The notes beneath the pieces are model-generated. The model made no database searches and had not been told where the DNA came from. It was given only the letters and a program-made list of their open reading frames with translations. DNA of 56,304 nt. It comes from a virus. The stretch's first letter is position 1. Each line of letters begins with the position of its first letter. Shown in pieces: positions 47,368 to 55,072 of the stretch. Location: positions 1 through 56,304 of IMG/VR virus record IMGVR_UViG_3300006922_000026; one strand, given 5' to 3'. The translations under genes were made by a program, and so were the position numbers.

Positions 47368-48140
47368 TTTTTTTTTGAGTCAGTGCCTCCAAGTAAAGTA
47401 CCAATGCGTCTTGATCGTTCAATTGACTCACGTGTGGCTCTGCCGGCTTCTTCTTCGCCGCCTGTTGCTGGCTCTGCCGCCGCAAACTCATCTTCGCCTT
47501 CCGCTGGTGCTTCTGCATCTGCGTCAACTGTTGGTTCCATTTCTGGATCTTCTTCTGCTGGTGCTTCATCGCCCATTGTCTCTGGGGCACCCTCGCCTGT
47601 CAGTACGGCTACGCCGCCTGTTAATGCATCTCGTGTAGTTTCGAGTGTAGTGAATAAAGCCTCAAGTGCAGGTTTAACTGTACCTATAAATGCTTCTGAT
47701 TGCTCAGAACCCATTTCGTCTCTAATTTTGTCGCCTATTTCAAGCATTGATTCTGTTTGCATTTCTGCTGTGTCTTCCATCCAGCCTGTAACTCTATCAA
47801 CCATGTCCTTTGCGGCCATAACCAATGTTGCTTCTTCTTCAGCGCCTTCTGTAATTGGTGTTTCTGTTTCTATGTCGCCTTCAACAATATGAGCTCTTTC
47901 GTCAATTGCCTGATTAATAACTTTTAAGAACATATTTTTCTTTTGGTAATCTGTGTTACCTACTGCATCAAATGATTCGTTAGTTTCGATATCGTGTAAT
48001 GCTGTACGCAATTTGTTTCTTGCGTCCATCAACTGATCTGTTGAAAATTTATCTACGTCTATTGTTTCCCCGAATCTTTTGTCCAAGCTCTCATTAAGGC
48101 TCTTTACTGTGATCGGTTTATTAAAATGGCTTATTCTCAT
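47364..48140 (-). CDS. Acidic late protein with probable programmed frameshift (258 aa)
   Basis: Starts MRISHFNKPITVKSLNESLD. The first half is helical (LVMAAKDMVDRVTGWMEDTA, FIGTVKPALEALFTTLETTR), followed by an Ala/Glu/Pro-rich acidic stretch and SIERSRRIGTLLGGTDSKKK. It looks like a head-assembly, scaffold or internal protein of marine T4-like phages. Late box GATAAATA (48164-48171) and AAGGGAA precede the ATG. The last codons hold GGAGG, 11 bases, then A-AAA-AAG: the same signals as E. coli dnaX, leading into the 99-codon frame at 47068. Confidence 0.75.
   Translation of the reverse strand: MRISHFNKPITVKSLNESLDKRFGETIDVDKFSTDQLMDARNKLRTALHDIETNESFDAVGNTDYQKKNMFLKVINQAIDERAHIVEGDIETETPITEGAEEEATLVMAAKDMVDRVTGWMEDTAEMQTESMLEIGDKIRDEMGSEQSEAFIGTVKPALEALFTTLETTRDALTGGVAVLTGEGAPETMGDEAPAEEDPEMEPTVDADAEAPAEGEDEFAAAEPATGGEEEAGRATRESIERSRRIGTLLGGTDSKKK
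47367..47391 (-). promoter_or_regulatory. dnaX-like -1 frameshift site
   Basis: Minus-strand order: GGAGG, CACTGACTC, then nine As and G. The heptamer A-AAA-AAG is the most efficient known bacterial slip site and the Shine-Dalgarno-like GGAGG sits 11 bases before it, the stimulating distance in dnaX. The zero frame stops (TAA) right after. Confidence 0.7.
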
Positions 48141-48162
48141 TGTTTGTTCCCTTTAACTACAT

Positions 48163-48594
48163 TTATTTATCAAAAAGATAGTTCTCAATCTGATCCCTGA
48201 TACGCATACATTCGTCTATTGCAATCTCAAATCTCATCTGCGCCGAATCTGCACGTACTTCGTCTTTTGAATGCTCTACAGTGTACTTATAAAATATTGC
48301 ATCGTTATAGTATTTACTCAATTTCTCCTCTAAACGTCTTATATCTGTCACGGCATAGTCTAAACCGTGTGCTGTGCAATGTGCAACGGCTAACGCTGTG
48401 GTTTTAGACGGGGTAAAAATGACATGCTGTTTATCTATAAGATTGAATACGTGATATCCTTTGCCGTTTTTACGCATAACAACATTCTTAATGCGTATGC
48501 TATTACCTTTTTTATATGGCACTGGATACTCGGCCAGTCCAGCCTCCATAATCTCATTTAAGGTTTTTATTATCTCAGGATTTGTATGCTTCAT
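48163..48594 (-). CDS. Conserved phage protein (143 aa)
   Basis: Start chosen at ATG 48594 (MKHTNPEIIKTLNEIMEAGL), overlapping the previous gene by 20 bases. A central beta-type segment, KKGNSIRIKNVVMRKNGKGY, HVFNLIDKQHVIFTPSKTTA and then a helical end (DIRRLEEKLSKYYND). The pattern occurs in virion-region genes of T4-like marine phages. Function unknown. Confidence 0.65.
   Translation of the reverse strand: MKHTNPEIIKTLNEIMEAGLAEYPVPYKKGNSIRIKNVVMRKNGKGYHVFNLIDKQHVIFTPSKTTALAVAHCTAHGLDYAVTDIRRLEEKLSKYYNDAIFYKYTVEHSKDEVRADSAQMRFEIAIDECMRIRDQIENYLFDK
48164..48171 (-). promoter_or_regulatory. T4-late-like promoter box
   Basis: GATAAATA followed by A on the minus strand, about 25 bases before the ATG at 48140. 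Confidence 0.55.
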
Positions 48595-48793
48595 TTGCCA
48601 TAACCAGTACATTACCATTTTTAACTACTTTACTTACTAAGGCCTTACGAATAAGCGATTCAATAACGAATTGCTCTCTTGGCGTATAAGCATGAATAGG
48701 AGTCAAAGACTCCGTAGACATTTGGTTCAATACTTCTGATTCCTCATTGCTCATTGCTATAGTAAATGTTTGTAATAGTTCACGAAGTTTCAT
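48575..48793 (-). CDS. Small late protein (72 aa)
   Basis: MKLRELLQTFTIAMSNEESE begins with the short helix and acidic site seen at the start of other genes in this block, then a winged-helix-like body (YTPREQFVIESLIRKALVSK). Soluble. Tightly packed with its neighbours (2-base gap upstream, 20-base overlap downstream). Possibly a head-associated protein; family unknown. Confidence 0.6.
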   Translation of the reverse strand: MKLRELLQTFTIAMSNEESEVLNQMSTESLTPIHAYTPREQFVIESLIRKALVSKVVKNGNVLVMANEAYKS

Positions 48794-48795
48794 TG

Positions 48796-49329
48796 TTATC
48801 CTGTAGTCATCTGTTTGATAATTGGATCCAAATCTTTCTTAACATGAACTGTTTTGATTGGTTCGCCTGGTTTGGCTTTTGGGTTCTTGAGTGTTACCTC
48901 ATTACCCTTAACGGCATCTATTTCAAAATCTTGTTGCTGTCCTTGTGCATCTGGCATCGGAAGTACTGCTCCCGGTTTTAATACTGCCTGTGCCATCTTT
49001 CCAGCAACTGCCCCTTGTGCTTTGTTCAATGCCTTAGTTGCAAGTTTTTGTGCGGCGCCTTTAGCACCTTTCGCGGCAACCTGACCCATCTTTTGTCCAA
49101 CTCGTCCAGCGGCTTTTACACCTGCCTTCGCGACTGCACCTGCACCTTTGGCCGCCATCTTGCCCGCGGCCGCGGCACCTTTCATTGCTAACTTGCCTGC
49201 CGCACCTGCGACTGCACCTAACATTGCTGGGATTGCCTCGTTAATTTGTTCTTCTGTGTAATGAGGATACTTCTCTGCAATAATTTCTCTTGCACGTTGT
49301 TCAGTAATTGTAAACTCGTTATATCTCAT
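48796..49329 (-). CDS. Ala/Lys-repeat internal head protein candidate (177 aa)
   Basis: Starts MRYNEFTITEQRAREIIAEK, with ITE as a T4-type prohead-protease site. Residues 38-120 are a low-complexity Ala/Gly/Lys repeat (AAGKMAAKGAGAVAKAGVKA and similar), strongly basic, like histone H1 tails, so it is suited to bind DNA inside the capsid. The last 50 residues are a small beta domain (FEIDAVKGNEVTLKNPK). The start overlaps the stop of the next gene upstream by 1 base. Function inferred from composition and position. Confidence 0.65.
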   Translation of the reverse strand: MRYNEFTITEQRAREIIAEKYPHYTEEQINEAIPAMLGAVAGAAGKLAMKGAAAAGKMAAKGAGAVAKAGVKAAGRVGQKMGQVAAKGAKGAAQKLATKALNKAQGAVAGKMAQAVLKPGAVLPMPDAQGQQQDFEIDAVKGNEVTLKNPKAKPGEPIKTVHVKKDLDPIIKQMTTG

Positions 49330-49658
49330 TATCTTGACCTTTTTCTACTTCTTGTTTTAGGTCGAATATTTTTTAAGTTACGTCTACCTGACTTATTAAT
49401 TCTGGTAATACGTTGTGAAATACCGCCTGCTCTTTTTCTACGTGCTGATGCAATCTTCATTGCACTGCCACGTCTTGCCTTTGCTCTCTTTATGTTAATC
49501 GAACTTTGTACTCTTTTAGGTTTGTTACATGTTTCTGGCTTTGCAACAATACGTCCTTTACGTGTGCCACTTGTGCATCTGTATTTACGTACAATCTTGC
49601 CACCACGTCGTCCTGCAATCTGTAACGCACCCTCAGTAATTATCTCATTAACAATCAT
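49329..49658 (-). CDS. Strongly basic protein, tandem copy B (109 aa)
   Basis: MIVNEIITEGALQIAGRRGG has an ITE-G site like T4 internal head proteins. It continues GKIVRKYRCTSGTRKGRIVA with CNKP, then an almost purely basic tail (RAKARRGSAMKIASARRKRA, SRKRSR). Two cysteines could bind a metal. Paralogue of the next gene upstream (KKVVRKYRCTTGHRKGRIVS). Probably packs with DNA in the head; about one residue in three is Arg or Lys. Confidence 0.65.
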   Translation of the reverse strand: MIVNEIITEGALQIAGRRGGKIVRKYRCTSGTRKGRIVAKPETCNKPKRVQSSINIKRAKARRGSAMKIASARRKRAGGISQRITRINKSGRRNLKNIRPKTRSRKRSR

Positions 49659-49984
49659 TTCGGTCTCTTCTTAATGTTTACACGTTTGCTTGGGTATTTA
49701 AACCCTGCTCCAGACCTGTTCATAGTTCTTACTCTGATACTTGCTGGATTAGTACGTTTAGTTCTTCTTGCCTTACGTGCCATTCTTGCTCCAAGTCTGG
49801 CTCGTGTTTTCTTCATGCGTATCTTTGCTTTGATATTAGGTGCCGCAAAGCATTGTCCTATCTTAGATACAATACGACCTTTGCGGTGCCCTGTAGTACA
49901 ACGATACTTGCGGACTACTTTCTTTCCAGAACGTGCCCATATCTGTTTTTCTACAAGAGATGTGATAATATCTTCTACTAACAT
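49655..49984 (-). CDS. Strongly basic protein, tandem copy A (109 aa)
   Basis: Same length and plan as the 49329 product: short N-terminal helix (MLVEDIITSLVEKQIW), KKVVRKYRCTTGHRKGRIVS with a Cys, a second Cys in QCFAAP and a long Arg/Lys tail. The ITE site is ITS here, so it may not be processed. ACTAAATA late box ends 8 bases before the ATG and no ribosome site is present, suggesting a leaderless message. It overlaps copy B by 4 bases. Confidence 0.65.
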   Translation of the reverse strand: MLVEDIITSLVEKQIWARSGKKVVRKYRCTTGHRKGRIVSKIGQCFAAPNIKAKIRMKKTRARLGARMARKARRTKRTNPASIRVRTMNRSGAGFKYPSKRVNIKKRPK

Positions 49985-49992
49985 AACACTTG

Positions 49993-50000
49993 TATTTAGT
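49993..50000 (-). promoter_or_regulatory. T4-late-like box next to a start codon
   Basis: ACTAAATA followed by C on the minus strand, 8 bases before the ATG at 49984. Confidence 0.5.
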
Positions 50001-50010
50001 GTCTAAAGGA

Positions 50011-50247
50011 TTAGTTGAAGTTAATAAGGATGACTACGATAGTGGATAGTAGGCCAGCAACAATAGTGCCTGATGCGCCAACAATTACTTTAACCATTGA
50101 CTTGTTGCCGTTTGTGATATCAACATGGATGGCTGAAACTTTTTCCTCGATGGATTTCATACGTCCTTCGAGTGAGTTGTATCTTTGTTCACACAAGTCT
50201 ACGTGTGCTTCTAAGTTTTCTTTTTCTAAGTTAGTGGCTCTTGCCAT
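50011..50247 (-). CDS. Coiled-coil protein with C-terminal membrane helix (78 aa)
   Basis: Residues 5-45 are a heptad-rich coiled coil (LEKENLEAHVDLCEQRYNSL, MKSIEEKVSAIHVDI) and 53-76 a membrane helix (VKVIVGASGTIVAGLLSTIV). This is the layout of the XhlA/holin-associated proteins. The exact late box TATAAATA (50326-50333) lies 80 bases upstream. May take part in lysis; not proven. Confidence 0.65.
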   Translation of the reverse strand: MARATNLEKENLEAHVDLCEQRYNSLEGRMKSIEEKVSAIHVDITNGNKSMVKVIVGASGTIVAGLLSTIVVILINFN

Positions 50248-50325
50248 CTGTTCTCTCCATTGCGTGTTTAATCGTGCAAGGGGCCTATTGTGTACCTATT
50301 CGAGATGTAATGTTTGCCTATACAA

Positions 50326-50333
50326 TATTTATA
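50326..50333 (-). promoter_or_regulatory. Exact T4-type late promoter box
   Basis: TATAAATA followed by TT on the minus strand, overlapping nothing but the spacer; leader about 70 bases to the ATG at 50247. Confidence 0.7.
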
Positions 50334-50339
50334 CTTCTT

Positions 50340-50765
50340 TTACTCTGCATTCTCTGGTAAGATAAAGATTATATTACACTTCTTCTTACTCTTTGTTCTA
50401 AATGCTTTGTTATCAGTATTTATCGTTTCTGTAAGGTTAGCAATGACAGGGACCAAATCAAAATCTTCTTTGAGTGTTTTTAGATCTGCTCCGGCAACTG
50501 CTGTTTCAACTTCAAACTCAAAGTCCCACACCTTGTGTGTTCCTTTAAAATCAGTACCAAATACCCCAGTCACGTCTTGTTCAGAACATAGTGGACTTAC
50601 ATCGTAGTACGGATTGAAACGCATACTCAAACAGTTAAAGAAACTTGCAAAATTGGCTTGTTGGAAAATCAACTGCTTGTCTACTTCGTTGTGCTTATGC
50701 TTTCTTGTTTCAGTAATATCTATTAATGTTCTGATTGTGACTTTCATAGTATTACTTATAGTCAT
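50340..50765 (-). CDS. Conserved late protein (141 aa)
   Basis: Start at 50765, or at ATG 50747 (MKVTIRTLIDITETRKHKHN), which I consider about equally likely because the first ATG touches the T-run of the upstream terminator. The protein has FQQANFASFFNCLSMRFNPY, then KVWDFEFEVETA in an alpha/beta pattern. Late virion-region protein of unknown function. A TATAAGTA late-like box overlaps the beginning of the longer frame. Confidence 0.65.
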   Translation of the reverse strand: MTISNTMKVTIRTLIDITETRKHKHNEVDKQLIFQQANFASFFNCLSMRFNPYYDVSPLCSEQDVTGVFGTDFKGTHKVWDFEFEVETAVAGADLKTLKEDFDLVPVIANLTETINTDNKAFRTKSKKKCNIIFILPENAE

Positions 50766-50800
50766 GAAAAAAGGGCCCAGTAAAAACTGAGCCCTTTTAA
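50766..50800 (-). terminator. Strong intrinsic terminator
   Basis: Minus-strand GGGCTCAG and CTGGGCCC (one T-G pair) form the stem, followed by a run of six Ts. It ends the 50825 message; the mirrored A-run also allows function on the plus strand. Confidence 0.9.
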
Positions 50801-50824
50801 AACTTCGTATTAGTTAAAAACTAA

Positions 50825-51169
50825 TTACGCAGGGTTTTGGTCAAAGTCTGCAAGTAAAGACGATGTTACACCAGTTGAACCTGTTCCAAAGTTTGCCGCC
50901 GCAGTAAATGCGCCTGTACCTTGTAGTACAACTTGTACATCATCAGTAGTTCCACTTGTGAAAACACCTGATTCAGTTAAACATGAAACACCAGCGATTG
51001 TGTGTGCATCGTTAGTTCCAGCAACATCACCTGCCGCTAAGTAATCTAAAGCCGCATGTAATTCTGCTTCAGTCATGTTTGATTTTGCAAGATTGATAAT
51101 TCTTGTTCTTCCGCCTAAACCGTTGCCTGATGCTACGATTCCGCCGTTTCCTTGTGCTATTCCAGCCAT
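50825..51169 (-). CDS. Small Gly/Ala/Thr-rich late protein, monocistronic (114 aa)
   Basis: Starts MAGIAQGNGGIVASGNGLGG, then a short helix (SNMTEAELHAALDYLAAG) and many small residues with beta character (AFTAAANFGTGSTGV). No membrane or signal segment. It has its own late box (51249-51256), a leader hairpin, AGGAG and the strongest terminator of the block, so high-level single-gene expression is likely. A surface or decoration protein of the capsid or tail is possible; family not recognised. Confidence 0.7.
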   Translation of the reverse strand: MAGIAQGNGGIVASGNGLGGRTRIINLAKSNMTEAELHAALDYLAAGDVAGTNDAHTIAGVSCLTESGVFTSGTTDDVQVVLQGTGAFTAAANFGTGSTGVTSSLLADFDQNPA

Positions 51170-51248
51170 TTTATTTCTCCTATGTTTAAAATAGAGATTC
51201 TATTCTCTCTTAAATGACATCTTCATTACTCTATGAAGTTGTTACATG

Positions 51249-51256
51249 TATTTAGT
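51249..51256 (-). promoter_or_regulatory. T4-late-like promoter of the 50825 gene
   Basis: ACTAAATA followed by C on the minus strand, overlapping the stop of the upstream gene. The 75-base leader contains an AGAGA/TCTCT hairpin. Confidence 0.5.
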
Positions 51257-52139
51257 CTTTTTTGGAAGTTTGGCTCTGTAATGCACGTCTTTCGAGTGCT
51301 TTTAGCATGGAAATAAAGGCAGGACCTGCTTTTACTATGTTATCTATAGATTTAATGGCAGGCATATATGCTTTTACCATCTGTGGTGGAATAGGCTTGC
51401 CGTCTTTAGCAAGTTCAATAAACTTCTTGGCAAGCATTAAATTCTTAGTACCAAGTAAGTATCTGTAGAAGCCTAAGTCTTTAGCAGTTACACTTATGTC
51501 TGCTATTGAAACAGTTGGCTCTGGGTCTCTAACCTTAGCAGTTTCAAGATCTCTTACTGCCGCTAATGCTTCTAAGTGTTCAATGATGTCACTGCTTCTT
51601 AGTTTAGCTCTAACAGCATACAACAAACGTGTAACAGTTTTCTTTTTGTCTGCTGTTGCTAATCTGTCTAAGTTAAAAATATTTCTACGTACTGCTTTGT
51701 AGTCTGTGTTGGCAATGTGTAATGCACTTTCAATATCTAAAAATACTTTCTGATCATTGATTGTACTTGTTCTACCTGATGACAATGCAATAAGATATCT
51801 ATTGAATGCCATAGCAGGTAAAGTAGTTCGTGTACGCATTTTCAATGCCGCTTTAGGATCTTTTAGTTTTTCTAAAGCCGTTGTGTCACCTTGTACAAAG
51901 TATGCAAAGTTATATAAATCTGTTGCATACATTCTAAAGTGTTTGTAACTATCTCTGTCTGTGGTCTTCTTAGCATAACCGTGAGCAACAGGAGCAAACT
52001 GTGGATACCTTCTAAGCAACTCAAGGGTGAGCATAGTAAGGTATAGCCGCTCACAACAATCTGTGTATGTTAGTACACGTTGATTGCCGCTGTCGCGAGT
52101 CATTCTCGCTTCGTGCAGTTCTGTTAAGAAATCCATCAT
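51252..52139 (-). CDS. Late protein, head-associated candidate (295 aa)
   Basis: Starts MMDFLTELHEARMTRDSGNQ; LHE-A is an L-x-E prohead-protease-type site. The remainder is helical and basic (RRYPQFAPVAHGYAKK, KTVTRLLYAVRAKLRSSDII, KNLMLAKKFIELAKDGKPIP) with no membrane segments. Starts in TAATG overlap with the upstream gene. Probably packaged with or lining the capsid; not recognised further. Confidence 0.65.
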   Translation of the reverse strand: MMDFLTELHEARMTRDSGNQRVLTYTDCCERLYLTMLTLELLRRYPQFAPVAHGYAKKTTDRDSYKHFRMYATDLYNFAYFVQGDTTALEKLKDPKAALKMRTRTTLPAMAFNRYLIALSSGRTSTINDQKVFLDIESALHIANTDYKAVRRNIFNLDRLATADKKKTVTRLLYAVRAKLRSSDIIEHLEALAAVRDLETAKVRDPEPTVSIADISVTAKDLGFYRYLLGTKNLMLAKKFIELAKDGKPIPPQMVKAYMPAIKSIDNIVKAGPAFISMLKALERRALQSQTSKKD

Positions 52140-52579
52140 TAACTGTAGTTACTCTTCTCTGGTGCGTCTAAGTCGCCTTTAACGTACTTGTTCAAGAACG
52201 CTTTAATCATATCATCGTTGTCACCTGCTGATAACATCATTTTAAGTGTTTCAGACTGTTGAATGTCTTGTGTAAACTGACGCTTAATGTCTGGCTTAAC
52301 TTTGTCTGTTGTTAGTAACATTTTAATTGTAGCCGCTTGTGACGGATTACATTTGTGTTCTTTACCATCGTCACTAACACAAGTTGTTACTGGCTTTGGA
52401 TTGCCTCTACTGTCAAGTACTTTGCCTACTTGTACAATCATTGGCTGTTGTTTAAATCCAGGTGCTAAATCTGCTTCATCATCATCTGCTTTATCAGGCT
52501 CACCACCAAGACCTAAGTCTCTCATATCGTCGTCGATTTCGTGCATTTTCACGTCATCTAACATTTCTTTAAGTTTCAT
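52139..52579 (-). CDS. Acidic late protein (146 aa)
   Basis: Starts MKLKEMLDDVKMHEIDDDMR, a helix of the type seen at the head-targeted N-termini here, then an acidic stretch, QQPMIVQVGKVLDSRGNPKP, and a Cys pair in VTTCVSDDGKEHKCNPSQAA. The C-terminal half is helical (IKRQFTQDIQQSETLKMML). Ribosome site AGGAG. It lies between the KxDG protein and the 295-residue protein. Function unknown. Confidence 0.62.
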   Translation of the reverse strand: MKLKEMLDDVKMHEIDDDMRDLGLGGEPDKADDDEADLAPGFKQQPMIVQVGKVLDSRGNPKPVTTCVSDDGKEHKCNPSQAATIKMLLTTDKVKPDIKRQFTQDIQQSETLKMMLSAGDNDDMIKAFLNKYVKGDLDAPEKSNYS

Positions 52580-52590
52580 AGTCTTTGCTC

Positions 52591-54321
52591 CTATCGTTGT
52601 ATAGATCTATTTGCCGCTGTAAATCCACCCTTGCCGCGGTTAACAAGTTTCATATCACCATCTGGGTCTGCTAAGACATAACCTTCACCACCCGGTTGCC
52701 CGTTAATGGTTGCTTTTACATCTGCATCTTGATTGTTCAGTTGATCGATAATATTATTCTTTACACTCATAATGCCGTTTACGGTATCCCATATAGCACT
52801 GAATGTTTTTACGTTTTGATTAACATACTCTTGGATCTTTCTTTGCTTGTTAGCACTGACCTTAGAGTCGCCTAACCATTTAAGAAAGTCTCTTCCTAAC
52901 TTGTCTAATCCACTGTCCACTTTTTGATTTATGTAAGTGTACAATATATTGGAAAAGTCAGAGACCTGCATCTGTTTAAGTTTTGCCTTGTCAAGGAAAC
53001 TGTCAATTGCACTACTGTTAGATGATATCAAAGCCTCTAACTTCCCAATGTTACTTTCGTCAACACTTGGTGTTTCCGAAACTGTTACTGGAGGAATAAC
53101 AAGTAACTCATTACCCTCCATAATGTCAAAGTCCTTAAATGGTTGTTCGTTACCATCCTTGTCAATGACTCTGTGAACTACTACCCCCATCTTACTCATG
53201 TTAATTTTCTTACCTAAATCACTATCTGTCTTAACTGTGTACTGTACAATGTTAGGCTTGAAGTGATACATATCTTGTTCTTGTTGTGGCTCATGGAAAT
53301 AAAGCATGTCACCTTTGAAGTAACCTCTAAAGCCTTTAGGCGTAGCCTTTTCCATAATGCCAAAAGCATTTTTCATGTTAGCACCTAAGGCCTTAAATCC
53401 TTTTGGATCCCTTTGTGCTCCGGGACGCTTAAGAAACATCTTCTCAAGGTCATCTCCGTTCTTTGCTCGTCCATCATATCCTTTTGCGACAAAGCCACCT
53501 TTGTCTGTGAGCATGAACTCTCCGTTCTCATCGCGGCCGAATATGACTGCTGGAGATCCGTCCCATTTAATCTGTACATCATCTTTGCTACTTGCCATGC
53601 TTTTGATCTTTGCTAATGCTCTCTTTGCACCAGCACTGCCATTAAAGATAACTTCATCTTCAATGTGTTGAATACGTGCATCTAAACCTTCGTTAACTGT
53701 TCTTGAACTACCTGTTGCGGCATTGAATCCTTTGATGCCACTATCTCTATCTAATGACTTACCTTTTTGCTTTGACGTTGTAACTGGATGCCACTTTGAA
53801 GACCTCTCGTCCCATTGGTATAACAAATTAGATTTAGTATCAACAAAACTTGCGTTGTTGCCTACTAAGTCTTTAGCGTGTTTGATTGGCTCATCTATAT
53901 ATTTCTTTTTCTTTTCTGCTTCTGGTTGATCTTTTTTAGGTTCTTCTTTTGCTTTAGGATCTGCTTTTGCTTTTGCACCTTTGTCATCATCTGCATCTAC
54001 ATCAACAGGTTCTGCTATTGGAGTGCCGGCTGTCTTTGCAAGGTCTACTGCTTGTTTACCTGTGCCTGCTATTCCTTTGAGAGCACCTAAGACTGATCCG
54101 TCTCCGCCTGCTTGTGCTTGTTGTTGCTTGACTGCATCGTATCCTGCTTTGAAGTTACCAACTGTTTTATCTTTAACATCTTTAGCCGCTTTGGCAATAC
54201 CCATAGTGGAAGGATCCATCTTCTTGGTCTGCTTAACGTTTGTACCTGAGATAGGTGCATCAGGCTCTTTAGTGTCTGCTTTTGCTTTAGGTGCTTCTGT
54301 TTTAAAATCTCTAAACTTCAT
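52591..54321 (-). CDS. Ligase-superfamily-like (KxDG) late protein (576 aa)
   Basis: Starts MKFRDFKTEAPKAKA (KTE-A protease-type site), followed by about 150 residues of low-complexity Lys/Ala/Asp sequence. After a VNEGLDARIQHIEDEVI segment, which contains a second x-E-G site, comes VQIKWDGSPAVIFGRD with Lys252 in KxDG, the nucleotide-binding motif of ligases and capping enzymes. GGEGYVL (544-550) and Lys558 in DMKLVNRGK match motifs IV and V in order. The family occurs in marine T4-like phages without known role. It partners the nucleotidyltransferase-like gene at 54311, with which it overlaps. Confidence 0.65.
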   Translation of the reverse strand: MKFRDFKTEAPKAKADTKEPDAPISGTNVKQTKKMDPSTMGIAKAAKDVKDKTVGNFKAGYDAVKQQQAQAGGDGSVLGALKGIAGTGKQAVDLAKTAGTPIAEPVDVDADDDKGAKAKADPKAKEEPKKDQPEAEKKKKYIDEPIKHAKDLVGNNASFVDTKSNLLYQWDERSSKWHPVTTSKQKGKSLDRDSGIKGFNAATGSSRTVNEGLDARIQHIEDEVIFNGSAGAKRALAKIKSMASSKDDVQIKWDGSPAVIFGRDENGEFMLTDKGGFVAKGYDGRAKNGDDLEKMFLKRPGAQRDPKGFKALGANMKNAFGIMEKATPKGFRGYFKGDMLYFHEPQQEQDMYHFKPNIVQYTVKTDSDLGKKINMSKMGVVVHRVIDKDGNEQPFKDFDIMEGNELLVIPPVTVSETPSVDESNIGKLEALISSNSSAIDSFLDKAKLKQMQVSDFSNILYTYINQKVDSGLDKLGRDFLKWLGDSKVSANKQRKIQEYVNQNVKTFSAIWDTVNGIMSVKNNIIDQLNNQDADVKATINGQPGGEGYVLADPDGDMKLVNRGKGGFTAANRSIQR

Positions 54322-55072
54322 TTAGTTTGTCCAATGTATCTCTAAACCATTCACGTCCTTCTAACGCAACTGATTCTGGTAGTTTTAATCCGTCCTTCTC
54401 AAAATACTTTGCGGCGTCTGCCGTCATTGCATCATAGTTAGGATCGCTTTTAATTTTAGCAACGATAGTGTCAACACTATCTAAGTCTGACCCTTTAGCA
54501 CTGTCACCTAAAAGATACTGTGCAATCTCGTCTGGGTCTTTTGAAACTGTTTTATTATTAATTCTATCAACAAGTCCTGTTTGACTGTTAAACTTGTAAC
54601 CATGAAACTTTGCAACACTGGAAATTAAGATTGCTCTATGTACACCTTTATACTTTGTGTCGTCGCCATAACCTTTTAGTGCGAACTTCATAAACTCTGG
54701 CTCGCCAAACATTAAATCTAATTGTACAAAGCCATTTGATTCTTTACCATTGATAGGTGCTTTGAAGTGTACATTAATACCTGACTTGGCTACCCACTGT
54801 CTTGGTGCATCATCTGGATGGTTCTTTGTTACCCATGCCATTAGTTTCTTTTCAACTGTTGCTTTGTCGTATTCGTCTTTGTCAACGGCAACATCTAAGT
54901 CACCACTTGAACTTTTAATTCCTGTTGACCCTAACTTCATGTTGACATGGTCCATGCCAGTAATCTTTTCAATCCACTGTAACGTTGGGTCTACGTCTGC
55001 TTGTTGAATACGTTGTGTAGTTGCATCGCCGTTTTCATCTTTGAATACGTTGCCACCTTCATTAAGAATCAT
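54311..55072 (-). CDS. Nucleotidyltransferase-like head protein (253 aa)
   Basis: Start ATG 55072 with AGGAAAG. The first residues MILNEGGNVFK contain LNE-G, a prohead-protease-type site, so the mature protein may be packaged. The pol-beta-type nucleotidyltransferase signature is present: LGSTGIKSSSGDLDVAV with Gly48-Ser49 and Asp58/Asp60, and a third carboxylate Asp119 in GFVQLDLMFG. Similar to tRNA/RNA or antibiotic nucleotidyltransferases in fold. Overlaps the ligase-like gene by 11 bases. The pair could modify and seal nucleic acid early after injection; this is a hypothesis. Confidence 0.7.
   Translation of the reverse strand: MILNEGGNVFKDENGDATTQRIQQADVDPTLQWIEKITGMDHVNMKLGSTGIKSSSGDLDVAVDKDEYDKATVEKKLMAWVTKNHPDDAPRQWVAKSGINVHFKAPINGKESNGFVQLDLMFGEPEFMKFALKGYGDDTKYKGVHRAILISSVAKFHGYKFNSQTGLVDRINNKTVSKDPDEIAQYLLGDSAKGSDLDSVDTIVAKIKSDPNYDAMTADAAKYFEKDGLKLPESVALEGREWFRDTLDKLNEV

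Noticed and set aside
47360-47590. 76-codon frame in the acidic late gene
   Set aside because: Out-of-frame shadow of the 258-residue gene; Gln/Lys-rich composition comes from reading Ala/Glu-rich DNA in another frame.
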